In this document: positions 26,618 to 35,600 of the stretch, piece after piece
Numbering within the stretch: the first letter of the stretch is position 1
How the letters are laid out: every line of letters begins with the position of its first letter
Assembly (NCBI GenBank): GCA_963556195.1
Contig: OY744547.1
Span: 886,701 to 950,700 of the forward strand
Reading direction: 5' to 3'
DNA length: 64,000 nucleotides
Source of the DNA: Sepiola atlantica
Taxonomy: Eukaryota; Mollusca; Cephalopoda; Sepiida; Sepiolidae
The notes under the pieces: generated by a model
Seen by the model: the letters and a program-made list of their open reading frames with translations, nothing else
What the model was told of the DNA's origin: nothing
The model's database searches: none
Program-made: the position numbers and the translations under genes

Positions 26618-29600
26618 AATGAGAGAAAGAAAGATAACAAAAGAGAAATAAAAAAAAATGTAAAAATGATAAATCTATTTCATCTTCAGTTGTTCAATGC
26701 AAGGTGTATTCAATAAAATTATGTTTATTTTTTTCTTTCCTTAAGCCAGGCTTTTCAAAGATCGAAATCTTATCATGGTTAGATAAGTCGGCAAGGAAGT
26801 AGCAAAAATTTAAAATTTGAAAAATGTGAGAGAATAATAGAAAATGGATAAAAGTGTGTGAGAAAAGTTGTTAAAATGTAAAGTATATCCAGATAAAAAG
26901 AATAAAGAATTATTCTCTGAAATCGGTCAGGAAACCGATATCTTCAGACAGCCTGATCTTGTAGCACCAGGCGAATCTTTCTCCTGAGCAATGCTGCGTT
27001 TAAACGCACCTTCTCTATCTAGGATGTTGAGCACTTTTGAATTACTATATACCACTTACGAAATGTAATACTGTAATCTTACATTTATTGCTCCCGTTTA
27101 GAACGTTACTGAAACCACCCCAAATAAAATTAAGGATGCCTCCAGGGAACTACTAAAACCACCCTTTCGGAGTTTCTTGCCACCTCCTCCCTAGTCCGAA
27201 GAGTAAAAGAGAAGCTTTCGAAACGAAAAGAAAATGCTGAGTGCAAAGAATATATTGAAATTACAGTGTTTTCTTTACAAATTATGGTTGAAAAACTCGA
27301 CTCCCCCCCCCCCCAAGATGAAATCTGCTGCACAGACCCCTTAGGGGTGCACTTACAGATTTGCCTGGTGCTACCAGATCAGGCTGTCTGAAGATATCGG
27401 CTTCCTGACCCAAAATGCACCAAACATTGATGTTTTATTGTTTCTTTTTTTTCTCTTTGCAAAACTCAATCATTTTCTGCAAAGCCAAAAATTTAAAAAA
27501 AAACAATTTCCCTCCCCGTCCCACCCCCTCTTTCCCTCCCCCTCCCTTCACAAAACTTTTACCAAAATGACCGGATTCAGCATAAAATAACCCGAAAAGG
27601 GTTGATATGCCGTAAAACAACAAAAAAAAACTTAGATTCGAGAATAAGTCTATTATATTTCCCGGTTAATTTTACATAAGAATTCACTTTTAGATTCTAT
27701 GTAGATTCTTTAACCTTTCTTTCTATAAGGCACACACATACACTGAGTTTTATATATAGAGATTGATTATTGGTGTGTGTAAGGGGGGGGGTATATTTCG
27801 TTGCTTTTTCGCAGTATTTGTGCCTATTTGTTGGATGTGGAGTGGGATCTTGTTTTTTTATTAAATTTAACAAAAGGATAAAATGGCTGACATGTTAGTA
27901 AACATGTCAGGAACTAAAATGCATTATGGTGGAATTAAAAGATGCCTTAATAGAACTGTGGGTAATTGTTAAATGAAAACAATTACCAAATAAGAAAACA
28001 GAAGAAACAAATAGTTAATTAATGGGAGCTCGTTTTGTAAAGGAATATGCAAATTAGTTATCCTTTTTGAAGTAACTTGCATATCCACAACTGGGTATAT
28101 TAGGAAGTTGTTTGTCGTGTTGTTTTAATCTCACTATCAGTGTGACGAATGGCTCGACTTTATGTGCATAGATAACTTTTTCATTCAAATTTTTTTTATT
28201 TATTTTATTTAAAAAAAAAAAATTTTAATTATTTTTTTTGTTTTTTTTTATTGATTTTTTTTTATTATTTATTCTTTTTATTACTGATCCCAATTTTTTG
28301 TTTTATTTGTTTTTTTTATTTGTTATTTGTTTTTTGTTTTTTTATTACTGATCCAAATTTTTTTTTTTTTTTTTTTCTTAAAATTTTTTTTTATTTATTT
28401 ATTTTTTCTTATTCTTTTTTTATTATTTTTTTATTACTGATCCAAATTTTTTTCACATGACATTTTTTAATTGACTCCAGTCGAGTCGTGAATATCCATT
28501 GACGTGACATTAACGAAGGCATAACCAAAATTTTACTAAATTTTTTTAATGCTTTGTTTCGTTTAACAAGTCTCGTTTCTAAAAATCGTTGGTTGTTTTT
28601 GCAAACGAAAAAGAATGTTATATTGAAGCAGTTAACTCCAAAAATGGCTGCTAAATTTTGGCGTTAACTTTGTAAGCGGTAACGGAGCAAAATAATTCAC
28701 TGTATTAATTAATTTAATTTGTTGTCTGATTTTTGCCGATTTATTTATTTTTATTTATTTTTTTCAAATAATTTGTTTTTTTTTGTTTTTTGTGGATTAG
28801 TCCACTATGCAATAAAAGACAATATTGGATACGTCATTAGTATGATGTTTAATTTGTAATATATTTCAAGTTCATGTTTAATAAACACTATTTGAATTTA
28901 TTATTTGTTTCTTATAAAACGAAACATACTCTCTCTTAACCATACCACTAACCCTAAGTCCGGGTGGTAACACCACCACCACCCCTCCAAAAACAAACCT
29001 TCAACTGAACCGAGAAAGAAAGGATAGTTGTCACTCGGACTTAGAGTTAGTGTTAAGGTTAAAGGAGAGTTTTTTTTAGTTGTTGAAAAGCACTAATCGG
29101 TGCTTCTGTATTATTGCAACGAACCAAAGGGGAGATAATTCGAATTTTTTTTTTTTTTAGGGGACTCATAACGAAACGATTATATTCAAAAAATTTTCTT
29201 ACGGAGAAACCGTAACACAGATGGAGACGCAAGAGAATTTGTAAGAAAATAATGGGCTGAAATAATAACGTTATAATTTAGAAACTCATGGGGATTGATT
29301 AATTATTCTGTACTTTGAGCTAACAATGTAATAAACAAAAGATACCATAAAAATTAAGAAAAGAATTAAGATACAGTTTGAATTATCTCCCCTTTCCGAA
29401 AAATTCAAATTATCTCCCCTTTCGATAAACAAAGAAATTTGGTTCGTTGCCTTAATGCAAAAGCACCCACTGATCTTTAATCATAATCTGTAAAAATATG
29501 AAAACAAAATAGGATTTTCAAAATAATCCGCAAAAAATCAGAAAACAAAATAGCATTTTCAAAATAATCCGCAAAAATCAGAAAACAAATTAGCATTTTC

Positions 29601-32600
29601 AAAATAATCGGCAAAAATATGAAAACAAAATAGCATTTTCAAAATAATCGGCAAAAATATGAAAACAAATTAGCATTTTCAAAATAATCGGCAAAAATAT
29701 GAAAACAAAATAGCATTTTCAAAATAATCCACAAAAATCAGAAAACAAAATAGTATTTTCAAAATAATCCGCTTCGATATAACCAGACGATAAAATTTCC
29801 TTCAGTTTTTATTCAAATGGAAAACCTTTTGTTTATTTGTTGTTTGTATCGTATTTTTAAACCGTCTGATATTTTTTCTCCTCCTCCTCCAGGTCAGATT
29901 TATTTGAACGCTGACGGAACCATCTACAGACACAACCCCAACCAAACACTTCCAGCATCAGTTTCTTTTAATCCTGCAGCTCCGGTTTTTTCTCAACATC
30001 AGTTTATGATGGACACCCGACAATATCCCGTAAGACTTTCCTTTTTATTCTTTGCTGTTTGCTTCGGAAACATTCATTAAAACTTGATACAACAAGATCA
30101 CCCGGGATGATCGGAAAAGCCGGATAATGAATAAGAATTATAATCTAGATGGTAACGAGATGTGGGTCATGGGTTAGGGGGTAGAGGTCGCGTTTGGAAT
30201 GAGCAGACTGGTTCTTTTGATAAATTTCAAGTTTTAGAGGAAAATATAAATATTTATTGTTTGATTTATTTTGGATCAAGAAATACAAATTTGTGTGTGA
30301 AGAAAAACAATTACTCCAAGAATATGCCACATTTTCAAGGAAAAAGAGAAATTCAAAGTGTATATTAGGATGTAGAGAGAGAAGGGGGCGGGGGCAATAG
30401 TGCTAACAGCATTTTTATCCTAGCGTCTATCAAATGCTGAAAACATGAAAATCGAGTTTTCAATGTCGGAGTTTAAGTCGAATCAACACAGCAGACCGTG
30501 CACACACAAAAGGAGTCAATATCCTTTCTTATAGAGCTTTAGGGTATTTTTAACACGAGCCAAGAAAACAAAAAAACGATGAAAAAAAACAACAAATCGG
30601 CAACAAATAATTATTACTAAAGGCAAGATAAGTTACTCTTCTACCTACCTGGATAAGTTTTTGTGTATTTTAACTTAAACCGTTTTTTTTGTTGTTCAAA
30701 ACAAACTTGGTGTCCACCTGTTCAGTTAAGACGAAAAACAAAAATAGCTGTTCATGAGACCTGCAATAGTAGTCGGTCAAAAATCATAAATAAACAAAAT
30801 AGTGTTAGAAACCCATCCAATAAATGTCACCAATCGTGGGAAAATGTAATGTTCTATCAGTATTTTGTTTAATTTTCGTTTTGGGGGAATTATTGAGACT
30901 ATGTAATTTGAGATGTTTTGTTTCCATTCTAACTGAACAGGTTTGTTTTGAACAAAAAACGCTTTAAAATAAGTTAAAACACAAATAAACTTATCCAGGT
31001 TAGTAAAAGAGTAACTTATCTTGCCTTTGGTAACATTTATTTGTTGCCTATTTGTTTTTGTTTTTCCATCCCTTTTTTGTTGGCTCTTGTTTAAAATGTC
31101 CAAGCTTTATAGTTCTCACACAGATCATCGTCAGTGATTGCTCACCGACAATAACCAGTGGTATTTCCTGGAGTCTGAGTGACAACAAGCCTCCCCAGAT
31201 TTCTAGTATTCTTCACCTCTTTTCGATAACGATGCGGCATCGCAACAGCCTCTTACCATTGATTTCTCGCTGGTAAGGACAATTGGTTTTCTCTGGAATT
31301 TGGGTGGCAATAAGCCTCCCTAAGGTCCCAGCATTCTCTGCACTTTTCCAGTGGAGGTCTGGATTGTGCTGTCTCTCCTCGGTCTTCTCATTATTATTAT
31401 TATCATTATTATTATTATTATTATTATTATGATTTTTTAAAATGATAATACTAATAATGATAGTTAAAAGAAAATAATAATAGTAAAAAAATAATAATAA
31501 TTAAAAAAAAAATAATAATAATTTTAAAAAATAATAATAATAATAATTTTAAAAAATAATAATAATAATTTTAAAAAAATAATTTTAAAAAAAAATAATT
31601 TAAAAAAAAAAATAATAATAATAATTTTAAAAAAATAATAATTAAAAAAATAATAATAATTAAAAAAAATAAGAATAAGAATAATAATTTTAAAAAATAA
31701 GAATAATAATAAGAATAATAATTTTTTTTAAATAATAATAATTAAAAAAAATAAGAATAATAATAAGAATAATAATAATTTTAAAAAATAAGAATAATAA
31801 TTTTAAAAAAAATAATAATTTTAAAAAATAATAATAATTAAAAATAATAATAATAATTAAAAAAAATTAGAAGAATAATAAGAATTTTAAAAAATAAGAA
31901 TAATAAGAAGAAGAAAAATTTATAAAAAAATAATAATTATTAAAAAAAAATAAGAATAATAATAATAATTTTAAAAAATAATAAAAATAATAATAATAAG
32001 AATAAGAATTTTAAAAAAATAATAATAATAATTTAAAATAATAATAATTAAAAAAAATAATAATTTAAAAAAAAAATAATAATAATAATTTAAAATAATA
32101 ATAATTAAAAAAAAAAATAATAATTAAAAAAAAAAATAATCTTCTGGTTGATACTTTCCCTCCTCATGCTGAACTGATTGTATTCACAATGACGTAGAGC
32201 TCCGTTTGTTAACAGTGAAAAGGTTGACAAAACAGCGGGCAAAATGGAAGGATTGTGTATCCAGAAAGTGAGCAAAGTTACTTTGAGAATTATGTAATTG
32301 AGTAAAGTAAGTCAGAAATCTGTGAAAATACTTGAAGAATCAAGTTTCAAATCTCTTTTTCAAATTCACGTTAGGTGATCAGCTTTTGTGTCGATCTGGC
32401 AATTCAAGAAAATGTATCTAAAATATGATGATTATTAAAAACAAAATAATTGTTCATCTTTTGTCGTTTCAGGATTCGAGTATGAATGAATTGTCGCAAC
32501 AGTTGGCTTCTGTCAGTCTGCCCCAACAGCAGCAACAAAACGCAAATGATGGCCTTGGAGAGTTGCCTCCTGGAACACCTCGGCAAATCTTATACGGCAA

Positions 32601-35600
32601 TAGTACAAATCCTGCTCCGATACAAACAAGCTGTGCACAACCTACTGCTGCATTTCAACAGGTGCGTACCAACTCATGACGTTCGTTACGATGCGCACTG
32701 GCGCTACCAGATCAGGCTGTCTAAAGATACCGGCTTCCTGACTTAAAATGCATCAAACATTGATGTTATTGTTTCTTTCCTTTCTCTTTGCAAAACTCAA
32801 TCATGTTCTGCAAAGCTAAAAACAAAAACAACATTTTTTCTCTATAAAACCAAACCAAACAAAACAGTATGAATAAATATTTGAAGATATAAACAACTTG
32901 AAGCATACAACTTTTACCAAAAATGATCGAATTCGGCATTAAATAACTCTAAAAGGATTGATATGCCGTAAAACAAAACACCCAAAGCAAATAATATGAA
33001 TATTGGAAGATATAAAGAACTTGAAGCATAAAACTTTTACCAAAAATGATCGAATTCAGCATTAAATAATCCGAAAAGGGTTGATATGCCGTAAAACAAA
33101 ACAAAACCAAACACCATGAATAAATATTTGAAGATATAAAGAATTTGAAGCATAAAACTTTTACCAAAAATGATCGAATTCAGCATTAAATAACCCGAAA
33201 AGGGTTGATATGCTGTAAAACAAAACAACTGAAGCAAACGCCATGAATAAATATTTGAAGATATGAAAAACTTGAGGCTAGAATAGCCCTGAAAACGGGG
33301 ATCATTTTACATTAAATTTCATACGTGTGAGTGGGATGAGGGGGTGGAAAATTAGTGGGGGCTGTGGCCCCCCACCCCCCACCCCCCAGAGTGGGAAATT
33401 CATCTCAATTTCTGATTTTTTTTTTTTTTGCCAGTGGCCATTCACATGCCTGATTAATTAAAAATTTTAGGTTTTATGTTGAATTTTTTATACCCATAAT
33501 CACATTTGTATTTGTCTGCGATCGAGAGTATTTCTGCCATGCGATAAATGTAAAAATGTACGTTCGTTTAAATGTAAAAATGTACGTTCGTTTAAATGTA
33601 AAAATGTACGTTCGTTTAAATGTACAAATGTACGTTCGTTTAAATGGAAAAATGTACGTTCGTTTAAATGGAAAAATGTACGTTCGTTTAAATGGAAAAA
33701 TGTACGTTCGTTTAAATGGAAAAATGTACGTTCGTTTAAATGGAAAAATGTACGTTCGTTTAAATGGAAAAATGTACGTTCGTTTAAATGTAAAAATGTA
33801 CGTTCGTTTAAATGTAAAAATGTACGTTCGTTTAAATGTAAAAATGTACGTTCGTTTAAATGTAAAAATGTACGTTCGTTTAAATGTAAAAATGTACGTT
33901 CGTTTAAATGGAAAAATGTACGTTCGTTTAAATGTAAAAATGTACGTTCGTTTAAATGGAAAAATGTACGTTCGTTTAAATGGAAAAATGTACGTTCGTT
34001 TAAATGGAAAAATGTATGTTCGTTTAAATGTTAACTAATTGTTTCTTGCTTTGTCGTTTTTTTTTTTAGGGCTACCCAACTGCTCCTGGTGTTACTAATC
34101 AACCCTTTCGCTACATGCTTCCAGTTCCTCTTCTCCAATCCGGTCAGCAACAAGCTCAAAATCCTGCCCCTGTGCCAATAGATAATCAAGGGAGTAGCCA
34201 ACCGGGAAGCTCTAACGTCGGCCAGTACCACCAAACCTTCATTACAGGCATGCCAAGTTACTCTTACCAACCCGTTACCTCCCAACCTAATTCTGACGGC
34301 TACGCTAGCAGTAACTACGTGCCGCAGCCTCCCCCTCCCCCACCTCCTCCTCCTCCCCCGCCCCAGCCATCAGTTGGTCAAATGGAATCAGCAATACAAG
34401 GTTATCCTTCTTGTCCGTCAAATTACCCCTCATATGGACAAAATAGCTATAATCCGCAGACGCCGCAGTACTTCACGGTTGCAGCTTCCAACCCCCAAAT
34501 GGGTTACAATTTCAACAGTACTGCAACATACAGGCCTACTACTCCACCTAGTCAAGCTCCGGTGTCGACTCCGAATGTACCTTTAAATGTTGGCCCTTCC
34601 CTTAGCATTGGGCAGCCGACTGGCTCGAGTCCAACAGCGAACGCTGCACCACCCCACAGCCAGTACGTACCGTATCATACTTATGCACACTACGCTCAAA
34701 ATCAACCCCCCCGTGCACCAAATTCTCAGCTCGTGCAATTCTCCGCCACCCAGGTGCACCCTTCCGCTGCTCAGTCATACTCAGTGATGCGACCTAATAT
34801 GCAAATTAACCTGCCCATGCCACCGCCACCCCAGGCAGCCCCAGCCCCGCAAGCTCCTAACCCGAACTCCGCTGCACAAGCAATTCACACATCACCACTA
34901 TGTATAAAAAATCTTTCTGATCTCAACCGGCTCCAGACAAAAGCTTCACCTGCTAACGGGGGTGGGGGAGGAGGTGGATGTAGCGGAATGGGGGTCAACA
35001 GTGGCCCACCCTGTGGGAATATGGACTCTGGATATTCGGAGCAGACACATGCTTGCAATAAAGATTATACTAATAATACAGCTACCATTACTGGACCGGG
35101 GGGAGGAACTATGCTCAGACCAAATACTGGTAAGTCTTCGGATTTATATTTCTAAAATTATTCTTTTTTTTTTCTTTTTTTTTTTTACTTGTTTAGTTTT
35201 TTTTTTTTTTTTTTTTTTTTCTTTCTTGTTTGTTTTTTTTCTTTTGTTTTTCTTGTTTTTTATTTTATTTTTTTTTCTTGTTTAGTTTTTGTTTTTTTTT
35301 TTTGTTTTTTCTTTCTTGTTTGTTTTTTTTCTTTTGTTTTTCTTGTTTTTTTTATTTGTTTTTTTTTTTATTTTATTTTTTTTTTTGTTTCTACATGTTT
35401 GTTATCGTTTAAAATGTATTATATATTTATTTATATATGTAATTACAGAAGATTAAGACAACATCGGTACCGTCAGTTTCTAATCCAAACATTGTTAGTC
35501 AAGTAGCTCAGACGATGCCGTCGCTTGAAAATATATTGAACTATAAGAATGCCTTTTGCAGAAAGAGGAAAAATTAATTCTCGAACAGTTTTGCACCACT

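Noticed and set aside
34374..34787. Other-frame open frames inside exon H
   Set aside because: Shadows of the long R3HDM frame, which is supported by homology and splice phase.
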